Part shown: positions 26,487-39,060 of the stretch, piece by piece
Numbering within the stretch: position 1 is the first letter of the stretch
Layout: every line of letters begins with the position of its first letter
NCBI GenBank assembly: GCA_905142475.1
Contig: LR990730.1
Location: 3,658,001-3,722,000 of the forward strand
Source of the DNA: Xanthomonas hydrangeae
GTDB taxonomy: Bacteria > Pseudomonadota > Gammaproteobacteria > Xanthomonadales > Xanthomonadaceae
Length of the DNA stretch: 64,000 bases
Direction: 5' to 3'
Program-made: the position numbers and the translations under genes
Notes under the pieces: model-generated
The model's input: only the letters and a program-made list of their open reading frames with translations
Database searches by the model: none
What the model was told of the DNA's origin: nothing

Positions 26487-29050
26487 CCGGCATCAATCGC
26501 CGCGAGCTGCTGCGCGGCATGTTGGCAAGCGGAGTGAGCGCCGCTCTCCCCGTCGGCGCAGCCGGCGCGTTAGTGCCCGCCATCGCCGGTGCAGCGCCAG
26601 CCGTAGATAAGAACGCCATGCCGCTTGGCGCGCTTGGCGATGCAACGCTGACACCACGCGAACGCCTGCTATTCGACTTCGGCTGGCGCTTTCATCTCGG
26701 CCACGCCAGCGACCCATCGCGCGACTTCGAGTTCGGCACCTTCCAGCGCACCTTCGCCAAGGCTGGCAAGGACACCGCGACCGCCGCGCAGCTGGCCTTC
26801 GACGACAGTGGCTGGGAACTGCTGGATCTGCCGCACGATTGGGCCGTCACCCTGCCCTTCCGCCAAGAGCCGATCTCGGCCACGCTCACCGAAGAAGACC
26901 CGGCCGCCGCGCACGGCTACAAACCGCTGGGCACGAGCTTTCCGGAACATAGCGTGGGTTGGTATCGGCGCACGCTGCAGATTCCCGCAGGCGATCTGGG
27001 CAAGCGCATCAGTCTGGTGTTCGACGGCGTGTTCCGCGATTGCATCGTGTTCTGCAACGGCCACATCGTCGGGCGCAATGCCAGCGGCTATTGCGGCTTC
27101 GAGGTCGACCTGAGCGAAGTGCTCGACTACGGCAAGCCCAACCTCATCGCCGTGCGCGTGGATGCCACGCTGGGCGAAGGCTGGTTCTACGAAGGTGCCG
27201 GCATCTATCGGCATCTGTGGTTGCAAAAAACCGACCCGCTGCATCTGCCGCAAGACGGCGTGTTCGTGCGCAGCACCGTGCAAGGCGACAACGCCACAGC
27301 GCAGGTATCCACCGAGGTGCGTAACGACGGCACTGCCCCGCGACACTGCGCCGTGCAAGCACGTGTCACTGCACCGGATGGCCGAGTCGTCGCACAAGCG
27401 GTCAGTGCAGCGGTCACGGTTGCACCGGGCCAGGTGCAGGTTGTCGAACAAACCGTGCCGCTCGGCCAGGCCGCGCTATGGTCGATCGACACCCCGCAGC
27501 TCTACAGCCTCACCACCAGCGTGCACAGCGACGGCAAGGCGGTCGATGCGCTGGTCACGCCGTTCGGCGTGCGCACGGCCGTCTTCGATGCACAACGCGG
27601 TTTCCTGTTGAACGGCGCACCACTCAAGCTGCACGGCACCAACAATCACCAGGACCACGCCGGCGTCGGCACCGCCATCCCCGACAGCCTGCACGAATGG
27701 CGCCTGCGCCAGCTCAAGTCGATGGGCTGCAACGCGTACCGCAGCTCGCACAATCCGGCCACGCCCGAACTGCTCGCGCTGTGCGACCGGCTGGGCATGT
27801 TCGTGATCGAGGAAACCCGGCGCATGTCCACCGACCCCGAGGCGATGGGCGAACTGGAGACGATGGTGCGGCGCGGGCGCAATCATCCCAGCGTGATCCT
27901 GTGGTCGCTCGGCAACGAAGAGCCGCAGCAGGTCACCGAGCGCGGCGCGCGCATCGTCAGCCGCATGCAGCAACGCGTGCGCCAGCTCGATCCCACCCGC
28001 CCCACTACGTTCGCCATGGACAAGGGCTTTGGCGATGGCGTCGGCCAGGTGGTCGATGTGGTCGGTTTCAACTACCGCACCAGCCAGATGGACGGCTTCC
28101 ACGCGCAATACCCAAATATTCCGATCTACGGCAGCGAAACCGGCAGTACCGTGTCGGTGCGCGGCAACTACCAGCGCGACGACGCACGCGGCTATACCCG
28201 CGCCTACGACCTGGACCACCCGTGGTGGGCGAGCACTGCCGAAGCCTGGTGGAGCTACGTCGCACAACGTCCGTACATCGCTGGCGGCTTTATCTGGACC
28301 GGCTTCGATTACCGCGGCGAACCCACGCCCTACAACCGTTGGCCGAATGTCGCTTCGCAGTTCGGCGTGCTCGACAGCTGCGGTTTCCCCAAGGACAACT
28401 ACTGGTACTACCGCGCGCAATGGACCAGCGAACCGGTGCTGCATCTGTTTCCGCACTGGAACTGGGACGGCCTGCTGCAGCCCGACGACAAGGGACGCGT
28501 CGCCGTCTGGTGCCACAGCAATCTCGAAGCGGTGGAACTGCTGGTCAACGGCGTCAGCCAGGGCCTGCAGCAGGTGCCAGCCTACGGGCATGTGGAATGG
28601 CGCGTCGCGTATGCGCCAGGCGTGATCGAAGCGCGCGGCTATCGCGGCAGCAAGCTGGTGCTCACCGAACGCCGCGAGACGGTCAGCAAGCCGGCTGCGA
28701 TCCGCTTGAGTTGCGATCGCAAGGCACTGCGCGCCGATGCCGAAGACGTGGCGGTGGTCAAGGTGGAAATCGTTGACGCACAGGGCCGCGTCGTTCCCAC
28801 CGCCGATACGCTGGTGCAGTTCGCATTGCGCGGCCCGGCGCGGTTGATCGGCGTGGGCAACGGCGACCCTGCCAGCCATGAGGACGACAAGGCGCCGCAA
28901 CGCAAGGCCTTCAATGGACTGTGTGCGGCCCTGCTGCAGAGCACGCGCAGCGCCGGCTGCATCGTCTTGCAGGCCACCGCACCCGGCCTTGCCGCTGCCA
29001 CCCTGCGCCTGGATGCCGACAAGGCCAAACCGCGCGCATCGGTGGCCTGA
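26483..29050 (+). CDS. Beta-galactosidase (GH2)
   Basis: 855 residues from ATG 26483, overlapping the galactanase stop by 4 bases. The N-terminus has a twin-arginine-like signal (NRRELLRGML then a hydrophobic stretch). The jelly-roll domain (~60-250) has GWYRRTL and GAGIYRHLWL. The immunoglobulin-like domain precedes a TIM barrel with the catalytic acid/base E479 (SLGNEEP) and nucleophile E552 (YGSETGS). A C-terminal beta region with additional domains ends near 850. It would release galactose from oligosaccharides made by the GH53 enzyme. Together with the receptor this makes a compact galactan-use operon. Confidence 0.92.
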   Translation: MTGINRRELLRGMLASGVSAALPVGAAGALVPAIAGAAPAVDKNAMPLGALGDATLTPRERLLFDFGWRFHLGHASDPSRDFEFGTFQRTFAKAGKDTATAAQLAFDDSGWELLDLPHDWAVTLPFRQEPISATLTEEDPAAAHGYKPLGTSFPEHSVGWYRRTLQIPAGDLGKRISLVFDGVFRDCIVFCNGHIVGRNASGYCGFEVDLSEVLDYGKPNLIAVRVDATLGEGWFYEGAGIYRHLWLQKTDPLHLPQDGVFVRSTVQGDNATAQVSTEVRNDGTAPRHCAVQARVTAPDGRVVAQAVSAAVTVAPGQVQVVEQTVPLGQAALWSIDTPQLYSLTTSVHSDGKAVDALVTPFGVRTAVFDAQRGFLLNGAPLKLHGTNNHQDHAGVGTAIPDSLHEWRLRQLKSMGCNAYRSSHNPATPELLALCDRLGMFVIEETRRMSTDPEAMGELETMVRRGRNHPSVILWSLGNEEPQQVTERGARIVSRMQQRVRQLDPTRPTTFAMDKGFGDGVGQVVDVVGFNYRTSQMDGFHAQYPNIPIYGSETGSTVSVRGNYQRDDARGYTRAYDLDHPWWASTAEAWWSYVAQRPYIAGGFIWTGFDYRGEPTPYNRWPNVASQFGVLDSCGFPKDNYWYYRAQWTSEPVLHLFPHWNWDGLLQPDDKGRVAVWCHSNLEAVELLVNGVSQGLQQVPAYGHVEWRVAYAPGVIEARGYRGSKLVLTERRETVSKPAAIRLSCDRKALRADAEDVAVVKVEIVDAQGRVVPTADTLVQFALRGPARLIGVGNGDPASHEDDKAPQRKAFNGLCAALLQSTRSAGCIVLQATAPGLAAATLRLDADKAKPRASVA

Positions 29051-29241
29051 CGCAGGCCGTAGCAGCGGCTGCAGCGATCATCAGGAACCATGTCAGCACC
29101 AACTGACCGCAGGACTGGGAGCCATGACCGGCTCCCGGCACACTCAGGCGCCTGCGCCCGCGTGCGCAAGCGACAGGCAGTGGCGACACCCGCCCGGCCC
29201 ATCGCCGCTAGGTCGCGCGACTGGACCACTGGCGGGCGGGT

Positions 29242-29571
29242 TCACGCATCCGTGCTCCCTGCATCCGGCGCACGCGGAAAGTAGCGGCTGAGCTTTTCTT
29301 CCCACGCCTGGAACTGCTCAAGCGTGTAGGCATCCATCGGCCGCGGATCGGCGGCGACCGCCTTTTTCTGCGCCACATACGCGATGCGCTGGGACGACAG
29401 CTCGTCCCACGCCTTGCGCAGCATCACCGGATCCGGATGCGAAACCATCATCGCTTCCAGCAACGTGGCCTGGGCCACGCGGGCGGCCAGCAGATCGCTG
29501 AGCGCCTCTGTCACCGCCTGCATCCACTCGTGCTGTTTCTGTTCCATAGCCAACCAAGTCGCTTGCGTCAT
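29242..29571 (-). CDS. Small helical hypothetical protein
   Basis: 109 residues from ATG 29571 (MTQATWLAMEQ); another ATG lies 8 codons later. The protein is mostly alpha-helical and amphipathic (EQKQHEWMQAVTEALSDLLAARVAQATLLEAMM), then WDELSSQRIAYVAQKKA, with no signal peptide or membrane segment. The composition is loosely phasin-like, but I do not recognise the family. It stands between convergent and same-strand sugar hydrolase genes with no operon partner. Confidence 0.6.
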   Translation of the reverse strand: MTQATWLAMEQKQHEWMQAVTEALSDLLAARVAQATLLEAMMVSHPDPVMLRKAWDELSSQRIAYVAQKKAVAADPRPMDAYTLEQFQAWEEKLSRYFPRAPDAGSTDA

Positions 29572-29761
29572 GCGCCGCGCACCATAGCGCGTCACCCGGA
29601 ACGGCGATGTGCAAGCACGGTTCAAGAGTCAGCTCACCTCGTGATGCGCAGACGCGATGTCTCTCTCCATCGCTCCGCCTGATCCATCTCAAGCCCGCGA
29701 AATTGCCTCGCCGCAGCGATGCGCTTCCGCGCGGCGCATCGCCACGCGAAAGCGCAAGTCC

Positions 29762-31690
29762 TTATCGCAAGCGCGAGAACGCGCCGATCCCCGCAATCGC
29801 CAGCCGCTCGGCGGGCACCGCCGTCTCCGCGAACGACAACCGCAGGTAGCGGATCTGGCGGACCTCGGGGAAATTCAGACGCTGGGTCGAGAGCGCATAG
29901 GCGATATTGGACAACTCGCCGGCGCCGGCCGGCTGCCAGTGCTTGCCATCTTCGCTGGTTTCGGCGCGATAACCCTTCGGTGGCGCCGCACCGTTCATCA
30001 CCGTGCGCGAGGGCGTCAGGCTGAAACCGGCCACCTGACGCAGCGCACCGAGGTCGATGGTCGCCTGTGCGGGATGGCCCGGCGTGGGCGCGGGCGTGAT
30101 CCAGATCGTGCTGGCATCGTCGTCGAGCAACGTGTCCGCCCCTGGCGCGCTGGCCTCGACGATGCGCCAGCCAGCGGAGGACAACACATCCGGCGCGTTC
30201 GCCGTCGGCCGCGCGACCGGCACTGGCGCAACGGCACGGAATAGCGCGAATTCGCTGATCGCCGGGCACACCGGCGCCTCAAGCACGACCAGGCGCACCC
30301 GGCGTGCGGCAACCGGGCGATCCAGCCGCACGATGCGCTGTGCACCGATGCATTGCGCTTCGGCGAGCCGCCGCCATTGCCCATCGACCTCGGCTTCGAC
30401 CGCGAAGCGGGTGACGCGCACACCCAGCGGCAGATATTCGCGCAGCCGGATCAAATCGAAACTGTGCGCCGCCGACAGCTCCAGCGTCAGCGTCGGTGTG
30501 GTGACACCATCAGGCGTAGACCAGTAGCTGTCCGGCTGGCGGTCGAGCACGCGCGCCGGCTCGAACCCGGGGCCGCGCGACGCGCTGGCGCTGGCCTTGG
30601 CGCCCTTGGCCAGATCGATGGCGAAGCTGGAGCGGATCGCGTCGCCGAAACTCTGCAGCACCGCCACGTCGTGGTCGGCGATGCGGCCGCGTCGGTCGGG
30701 CGGCAGATTGAGGTTCATGTTGGTGCCGCGCGCGACGGAGGTGTCGAAATAGCGCACCAGGTTCTCCGGGCTACGCACCTTGCCGTCTTCATCGGTGTGG
30801 TAGAACCAGCCCGGGCGGATCGACGTGTTGGTTTCGGCCGGCCACCATAGCGCCCCCCCGCGCACGCCGGAATTGCCGTTTTCCTGGGTATACGGGGCAT
30901 TGGGCATGGTCGGCCAGGATGGATCGCCGGCAATACCGTCCTCGTTGCCGCCCCAGCGGATATCGGCGCCGAGCGGGTCGAACGTGCAGGCCATCGGTTG
31001 GTGCTGATGCACAAGCTCGATCATCCGTGGCCAGTTGTAGTACGCGGGCGCATCGATCTTGCGCGATTCGCGCGCTCCACCGTAGTAGCCGTCGCCGCCA
31101 TTGGCGCCGTCAAACCAGAACTCGAACAGGTCGCCGTAGCCCGTGCAGAGTTCGACGATCTGCTTGCGGAAATAGTCGAGATAGCGGGGGCGGCCATACT
31201 CGGCATGGTTGCGATCCCAGGGCGAGAGGTAGATGCCGAACGCCAGGCCGGCGCGTCGACACGCCGCTGCCATCTCCCCGACGATGTCACCCTTGCCGTT
31301 CTTGTAGGGCGAGTTGCGAATGCAATGCTCGGTCAAGCGCGTCGGCCAAAGACAGAACCCATCGTGGTGCTTGGCCGTGAAAATAAGCCCTTTCAGATTG
31401 CCGGCCTTGGCAGCAGCGACGATTTGGTCGGCTGAAAAATCGCTGGGATCGAATTTGCGCGGATCCTCGTCGCCGTAGCCCCATTCCTTGTCGGTGAAGG
31501 TGTTCATCGCAAAATGCACGAACGCGTATTGCTCCCACCGATGCCAACGCAACTGGCGCGCGCTGGGCAGCGCACCCCACGGCGCCGGGCCGCTGGCGCG
31601 TGGCGTTTGCGCGATGCGCGCTGCCGATGCACTGAAGCTGGCAGTAGCGGCGACCACACCCGTGGCAAGAAAAGTACGACGATCGATCAT
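29762..31690 (-). CDS. Alpha-L-fucosidase (GH29) with C-terminal discoidin-type domains
   Basis: 642 residues. A Tat-like signal begins MIDRRTFLATG, with a predicted cleavage near SASA. The GH29 catalytic barrel occupies ~40-360: FTAKHHDGFCLWPT, AFGIYLSPWDRN, and FEFWFDGANGG with D194 as probable nucleophile. Two beta-sandwich regions (~370-500 and ~520-640) look like F5/8 type C carbohydrate-binding domains (for example SYWSTPDG and STIWITPAPTPGHPAQ). It would remove terminal fucose from plant xyloglucan or arabinogalactan chains. It faces the galactan operon across the small hypothetical gene. Confidence 0.9.
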   Translation of the reverse strand: MIDRRTFLATGVVAATASFSASAARIAQTPRASGPAPWGALPSARQLRWHRWEQYAFVHFAMNTFTDKEWGYGDEDPRKFDPSDFSADQIVAAAKAGNLKGLIFTAKHHDGFCLWPTRLTEHCIRNSPYKNGKGDIVGEMAAACRRAGLAFGIYLSPWDRNHAEYGRPRYLDYFRKQIVELCTGYGDLFEFWFDGANGGDGYYGGARESRKIDAPAYYNWPRMIELVHQHQPMACTFDPLGADIRWGGNEDGIAGDPSWPTMPNAPYTQENGNSGVRGGALWWPAETNTSIRPGWFYHTDEDGKVRSPENLVRYFDTSVARGTNMNLNLPPDRRGRIADHDVAVLQSFGDAIRSSFAIDLAKGAKASASASRGPGFEPARVLDRQPDSYWSTPDGVTTPTLTLELSAAHSFDLIRLREYLPLGVRVTRFAVEAEVDGQWRRLAEAQCIGAQRIVRLDRPVAARRVRLVVLEAPVCPAISEFALFRAVAPVPVARPTANAPDVLSSAGWRIVEASAPGADTLLDDDASTIWITPAPTPGHPAQATIDLGALRQVAGFSLTPSRTVMNGAAPPKGYRAETSEDGKHWQPAGAGELSNIAYALSTQRLNFPEVRQIRYLRLSFAETAVPAERLAIAGIGAFSRLR

Positions 31691-32281
31691 TAGCGCCTCC
31701 TACTTTGCACAAGCTTCGATCTTAGCTTTTCCCAAGGCGAAAGAGTCCCAAAGCAACAGGCGGTTTGTGCAATGCGCCGCACACACGCGGGCTCTTGCGC
31801 GGCGAGCGCCGAACAGCGTGCGAAGCAAGCCGAGCATGCGTCGTTTGACGGCTGATTGCCACGCCGCACGCTGCCTTGTCGGTGCTCGCATGACTGTGCA
31901 TCTTCCGTACACGAAGTGAGTTCCGCAAACAGAACGAACAATGGCTGGCCGACAACAATCAACAAAGACCGCACGACAGCGTCGGCGGGCTAACACATGC
32001 CAAGTTTTGTCATCCACATTGACCGTAGACGTCTCATTTTGGCTGGCACTGACTTGCGGGAAGTCCACAGGCCGTGGCGTAGCAGCACGTGCTCGGGCTG
32101 ACCGAGCCACACTCTCAGGTATCAGGACGCCCAGCCGACAGCCCTACGCTCCAGCGACGATGTTGCGGATTGATCTGCTACAGCGGCGGCATGCGTAGAG
32201 AGATCCAGCAATGGAAGCAAAGCTCAGTCGGTCCAGCATCGACAGGTTGAGCTCGCCCTCGCCTCTCGCGAGCACACGACC
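31691..32281. other. Gene-free spacer upstream of the SH3 remnant
   Basis: About 590 bases with only short overlapping frames on both strands and no ribosome sites. A stretch near 32015-32060 (TGACCGTAGACGTCTCATTTT) resembles insertion-sequence ends, but no transposase remnant or matching partner end was seen. Confidence 0.4.
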
Positions 32282-32455
32282 TCAGTCGACATGGCGACGC
32301 GCTTTGACTGGACCGAGCGCATGAAGGTTCATCACCCATCCAAACGCTATCGCCCCATCTTCGTCGACCGTCTGAATAAAGCGCCACTTGCCAGCGGCCC
32401 GAAGAAGTTGAACCTCTTCGCCATAAAGGAGAGTCCGCATCGCTGGCTCTTCAAG
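32282..32455 (-). pseudogene. Remnant of a bacterial SH3-domain protein (C-terminal part)
   Basis: The last ~57 codons of a minus-strand frame read as a bacterial SH3 domain: EEPAMRTLLYGEEVQLL, GKWRFIQTVDEDG and FGWVMNLHAL. The upstream part of the same frame is Arg/Ser/Pro-rich and does not look coding. There is no start or signal peptide, so this is best read as the tail of a lost gene. A short intact protein cannot be excluded. Confidence 0.5.
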
Positions 32456-32801
32456 CTCGGGGGACGTCGTCCTGGCTGCCATCCAGGATTCGGTAGGGCT
32501 TTCGCTCTTCGTCTGAAGGTGCCGGCCCGATGGCCAATCGCCCACTGGGAACCATGGCCGGCACCCTTTCGACCGACAGCGCAAGGATTTGCCGGTGGGT
32601 GAGCTTAAACTTGAGCCCGCGCCGACTTGAGGCGGCCCCTGATTCCGTCGCAAGATCCTGTGCCATTCCAACGCTTCGTCCGTTTCGTCTCAGTATCGAT
32701 TGATCTCGTTTGGAGGGTCGTCGCAACAGCGTCGCAACAAAATTCACCGCTACCCGCCGTTACCGACCTTGATTGACCGCCACATCCCGGAAGAACATTT
32801 C

Positions 32802-35423
32802 TTGCAAAGCACTGACACAAAAGAAAAAACCAAGAACACGAGTGGGGCTGTAGAGCACACACCCCTCATGAAGCAATTCTTTGCCGCCAAGTCGGAATAC
32901 CCCGACCTGCTGCTGTTCTTCCGCATGGGCGATTTCTACGAGCTGTTCTACGACGATGCGCGCAAGGCCGCGCGGCTGCTCGACATCACCCTGACCCAGC
33001 GCGGCAGTTCCGGTGGTGCGCCGATTCCGATGGCCGGCGTGCCGGTGCATGCCTACGAGGGCTATCTGGCGCGCTTGGTGGCGTTGGGCGAGTCGGTGGC
33101 GATCTGCGAACAGATCGGCGACCCGGCGCTGGCCAAGGGCCTGGTCGAGCGCAAGGTGGTGCGCATCGTCACGCCCGGCACGGTCACCGACGAGGCGCTG
33201 CTGGACGAGCGCCGCGATACGCTGTTGATGGCGATCGCGCGCAGCAAGCAAGGCTACGGTCTGGCCTGGGCCGATCTGGCAGGCGGGCGTTTTCTGGTCA
33301 ACGAAGTGGACAGCGTCGATGCGCTGGAAGCGGAAATCGCGCGCCTGGAACCGGCCGAGCTGCTGGTGCCCGACGAAGACAATTGGCCGGAGTTTCTGCG
33401 TGGACGCGTCGGCGTGCGGCGCCGGCCACCGTGGTTGTTCGATGCCGATAGCGGCCGTCGTCAGCTGCTGGCGTTCTTCAAGTTGCACGACCTGTCCGGC
33501 TTCGGCATCGACGATAAACCGTGTGCCACTGCGGCGGCCGGCGCACTGCTCGGCTATGTCGAAGAAACCCAGAAACAGCGCTTGCCGCATCTGACCTCCA
33601 TCGCGATGGAAGTGGCCAGCGAGGCGATCTCGATGAACGCGGCCACGCGCCGGCATCTGGAACTGGACACGCGCGTCGATGGCGACACCCGCAACACCTT
33701 GCTCGGTGTTCTGGACAGCACGGTCACGCCGATGGGCGGGCGCCTGCTGCGCCGTTGGCTGCACCGTCCGCTGCGCCTGCGCGAGGTGCTGGTGCAGCGC
33801 CACCACGCGGTCGGCAGCCTGATCGACACCGGCGCCGATGCCGACGTGCGCGAGGCCTTCCGCGCGCTTGGGGATCTGGAGCGCATTCTCACGCGCGTGG
33901 CATTGCGCTCGGCGCGCCCGCGCGATTTTTCCACCCTGCGCGATGGCCTGGCGCTGCTGCCGAAGGTCCGCACCATCCTCGCGCCACTGGATTCGCCGCG
34001 CCTGCAGACGCTGTACGCAGAACTCGGCGAACACGATGCCACCGCGCATCTGCTGATCAGCGCAGTGGCCGAACAACCGCCGCTCAAACTCAGCGACGGT
34101 GGCGTCATCGCCACCGGTTACGACGCCGATCTGGACGAGCTGCGCCGCCTGTCCACCAACGCCGATCAATTCCTGATCGACCTGGAACAACGCGAACGCG
34201 CCAGCAGCGGCATCGCCACGCTCAAGGTCGGCTACAACCGCGTGCACGGCTACTACATCGAGATCAGCAAGGGGCAGGCCGAAAAGGCCCCGCTGCACTA
34301 CAGCCGCCGGCAGACGCTGACCAATGCCGAGCGCTACATCACCGAGGAACTCAAGAGCTTCGAGGACAAGGTGCTGTCGGCGCGCGAGCGTTCGTTGTCG
34401 CGCGAAAAACTGCTGTACGAAGGCCTGTTGGACGCACTCGCCCACGAGCTGGAAGGCCTCAAGCGCTGCGCAGGCGCACTGAGCGAACTCGACGTGCTGG
34501 CCGGGTTCGCCGAACGCGCGCAGGCACTGGACTGGTCGCAGCCGGAGCTGGACAGCGCGCCGTGCCTGCGTATCGAACGCGGGCGCCACCCGGTGGTGGA
34601 AGCGGTGCGCGACCAACCGTTCGAACCCAACGATCTGGACCTGCACACCGAGCGCCGCATGCTGGTCATCACCGGCCCGAACATGGGCGGTAAGTCGACC
34701 TACATGCGCCAGAACGCGTTGATCGTGTTGCTGGCGCATATCGGCAGCTATGTGCCGGCCAGCCGCGCGGTGATCGGGCCGATCGACCGCATCCTCACCC
34801 GCATCGGCGCGGGCGACGATCTGGCCCGCGGGCAATCCACCTTCATGGTGGAAATGGCCGAAACCAGCTACATCCTGCATCACGCCACGCCGCAATCGCT
34901 GGTGCTGATGGACGAGATCGGCCGCGGCACTTCCACCTACGATGGCCTCGCATTGGCCGACGCTGTCGCACGCCATCTGGCCCACACCAATCGCTGCTAC
35001 ACGCTGTTTGCAACGCATTACTTCGAGCTCACCGCACTGGCCGACGAGTCGCATGCCGGCGGTGCCAGCGGCATCGCCAACGTGCATCTGGACGCGGTCG
35101 AACACGGCGAGCGCCTGGTGTTCATGCACGCAGTCAAGGACGGCCCGGCCAATCGCAGTTTCGGCCTGCAGGTCGCTGCGCTCGCCGGCTTGCCCAAGGC
35201 TGCGGTCACCCAGGCGCGTCACCGTCTGGCCGAACTGGAACAACGCGGCGGCGAAAGCCATGTCGCGCAGATGGCCCCGGCCGCATTGGATGCGCCGCAG
35301 CAGTTCGGCCTGTTCACTGCGCCCTCCTCTGCCGCGCAGGAAGCACTGCAGGCATTGGACCCGGACGAACTCACGCCCAAGCAGGCGTTGGAGGCGCTGT
35401 ATCGGCTGAAGGCGTTGCTGTGA
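32802..35423 (+). CDS. mutS: DNA mismatch-repair protein MutS
   Basis: 873 residues if translation starts at TTG 32802, preceded by CCCGGAAGAA as ribosome site. The first in-frame ATG (32868) would remove the conserved HTP that precedes MKQFF. The mismatch-reading GDFYELF is at 43-49 (F45, E47). Connector, lever and clamp regions follow. The ATPase has [15 protein letters not shown] (Walker A), [14 protein letters not shown] (signature), [16 protein letters not shown] (Walker B) and FATHYFELT. It recognises base mismatches and recruits MutL. It is monocistronic here. Confidence 0.95.
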   Translation: MQSTDTKEKTKNTSGAVEHTPLMKQFFAAKSEYPDLLLFFRMGDFYELFYDDARKAARLLDITLTQRGSSGGAPIPMAGVPVHAYEGYLARLVALGESVAICEQIGDPALAKGLVERKVVRIVTPGTVTDEALLDERRDTLLMAIARSKQGYGLAWADLAGGRFLVNEVDSVDALEAEIARLEPAELLVPDEDNWPEFLRGRVGVRRRPPWLFDADSGRRQLLAFFKLHDLSGFGIDDKPCATAAAGALLGYVEETQKQRLPHLTSIAMEVASEAISMNAATRRHLELDTRVDGDTRNTLLGVLDSTVTPMGGRLLRRWLHRPLRLREVLVQRHHAVGSLIDTGADADVREAFRALGDLERILTRVALRSARPRDFSTLRDGLALLPKVRTILAPLDSPRLQTLYAELGEHDATAHLLISAVAEQPPLKLSDGGVIATGYDADLDELRRLSTNADQFLIDLEQRERASSGIATLKVGYNRVHGYYIEISKGQAEKAPLHYSRRQTLTNAERYITEELKSFEDKVLSARERSLSREKLLYEGLLDALAHELEGLKRCAGALSELDVLAGFAERAQALDWSQPELDSAPCLRIERGRHPVVEAVRDQPFEPNDLDLHTERRMLVITGPNMGGKSTYMRQNALIVLLAHIGSYVPASRAVIGPIDRILTRIGAGDDLARGQSTFMVEMAETSYILHHATPQSLVLMDEIGRGTSTYDGLALADAVARHLAHTNRCYTLFATHYFELTALADESHAGGASGIANVHLDAVEHGERLVFMHAVKDGPANRSFGLQVAALAGLPKAAVTQARHRLAELEQRGGESHVAQMAPAALDAPQQFGLFTAPSSAAQEALQALDPDELTPKQALEALYRLKALL

Positions 35424-35749
35424 GTGCGGGGAATCGGGAATCGGGATTCGTAACAGCGCAGATGTTCGCGGCGCTTGCGGATCCGTTGCGGCGGCAGGCT
35501 TGGGTGGTGGTTTGAATGCGGTTTTTGCATGGATTGGGGATTCGTCACGGCATGGCTGCATGACTGAGGCTTGCGGCCCTGCCAATCCATTGCAGCTGCA
35601 GGTTTGCAGGGTTGCTTGAATGCTGCCCTGCGATGGTGCCGGCTTGCGCTGCATCGCGCTCTGCGCGGTGACGCGCACCGCGCGGTTTGCTCTGCTGCCG
35701 CGACAGGCGCACCCTGCCTCGACGTTTTGTCCAACCGGAGAGCACACCG
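35424..35749. repeat. Spacer with genus-type GGGAATCGGG repeat and an imperfect direct repeat
   Basis: A GGGAATCGGGAATCGGG-type run (35428-35450) lies directly after the mutS stop. Beyond it, two imperfect ~60-base copies (about 35470-35525 and 35568-35635) share a GCTTGCGG start and a TTGAATGC end. The same GGAATCGGGAATC motif recurs at 41788, 43197 and 49068. No terminator or gene was seen. Confidence 0.55.
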
Positions 35750-36364
35750 ATGACCACGTCCGCCTCGTTGACCGACCAACTGGCCGCGCAACTGCAGGGC
35801 CCGCAGTTGCAGCAACTCGCCAGCCGGCTCGGCATCGCGCCCGAGCAGGCGCAATCGGCGGTGCAGACCGCCCTGCCACTGTTGATGGGCGCACTGGGCC
35901 GCAACAGCCAGCAGCCCGGCGGCACCGATGCCTTGTTGGGCGCCCTGCAGCGCGACCACGCCGGCAGCCCGGACCTCGGCAGCCTGCTTGGCGCGCTGCT
36001 GGGAGGCTCGGCCAATGGTGCACAAGGCAATGGCGCCGGCATCGTGAGTCATCTGTTCGGCGACAAGGCACCGCAGGCGGCTGCAGGCCTGGGCAAGGCC
36101 ACCGGGCTGGAAACCAGCAAGGCCAGCCAACTGCTGCAACTGTTGGCGCCCATCGTGATGGCGTATCTGGCCAAGCGCTTCCTCAGTGGCACGACCACGG
36201 CCAGCAGTCAACTCGGCCCGGCCTTGGCGCAGGAACGCCAGCAAGTCGGCAGCAATAGCGGCGTCAGCGGCCTGCTGAGCAGCGTGCTGGATCAGGATGG
36301 CGACGGGAAGCTGGGCCTGGGCGATGTCATGAAACTCGGCGGCAGCCTGTTCGGCAAGCGCTGA
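35750..36364 (+). CDS. DUF937 family protein
   Basis: 204 residues from ATG 35750 (MTTSASLTDQLAAQL), following a CCGGAGAGC ribosome site. It is rich in Gly/Ala/Leu/Gln. An N-terminal helical segment (LASRLGIAPEQAQSAVQTALPLLMGALG) and later LLQLLAPIVMAYLAKRFL and VLDQDGDGKLGLGDVMKLGGSLF match the DUF937 pattern. The DQDGDGKLGLGD loop also resembles a calcium-binding EF-hand/dockerin loop. Function is unknown. It lies between mutS and the katG promoter on the same strand. Confidence 0.75.
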   Translation: MTTSASLTDQLAAQLQGPQLQQLASRLGIAPEQAQSAVQTALPLLMGALGRNSQQPGGTDALLGALQRDHAGSPDLGSLLGALLGGSANGAQGNGAGIVSHLFGDKAPQAAAGLGKATGLETSKASQLLQLLAPIVMAYLAKRFLSGTTTASSQLGPALAQERQQVGSNSGVSGLLSSVLDQDGDGKLGLGDVMKLGGSLFGKR

Positions 36365-36404
36365 CCGATCGCTGCCGTGCCGCCTGGGCGTCTCCTCCCT
36401 AACC

Positions 36405-36441
36405 ATAGCGACACCCTATCGATATGGTTGAATAATTCGAA
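36405..36441 (+). promoter_or_regulatory. OxyR-like binding site upstream of katG
   Basis: ATAG-N7-CTAT-N7-GTTG-N7-CGAA. The first pair of quarter-sites is perfect and the second degenerate, but all three spacings equal the OxyR consensus (ATAG-N7-CTAT-N7-ATAG-N7-CTAT). It lies about 285 bases before the katG start. Confidence 0.6.
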
Positions 36442-36639
36442 TTCCCCAACCAATCGATGCTCCTTATCGTGTGCACACGCCGCCACGATGAGTCCGCCTG
36501 ATGCGCACCGCTGCCAGTCACATTCCGGATACCGACCCGTACCGGCCCCTGCGGGCAGGCGCTAGCATCGGCACACGCGGCGACGATGCTCGATGACCCC
36601 ACGGCCGCATGTGCGCCTTCGATCGATGACCACAGCTGA

Positions 36640-38973
<2,334 letters not shown>

Positions 38974-39060
38974 GTCGCAAGGCGCACGCCCTCGTGCGTG
39001 CGCCTGCAGCTCTCTGTTGAACTACACGCAAGAGATCGACTTGGCACTGAAGACGTCAGT

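Noticed and set aside
32015..32060. Insertion-sequence-like end (TGACCGTAGACGTCTC)
   Set aside because: Only a vague resemblance to IS21-type ends; no second end, target duplication or transposase trace found.
32760..36071. 1103-codon minus-strand frame opposite mutS
   Set aside because: Antisense shadow of mutS with no start signals or recognisable domain.
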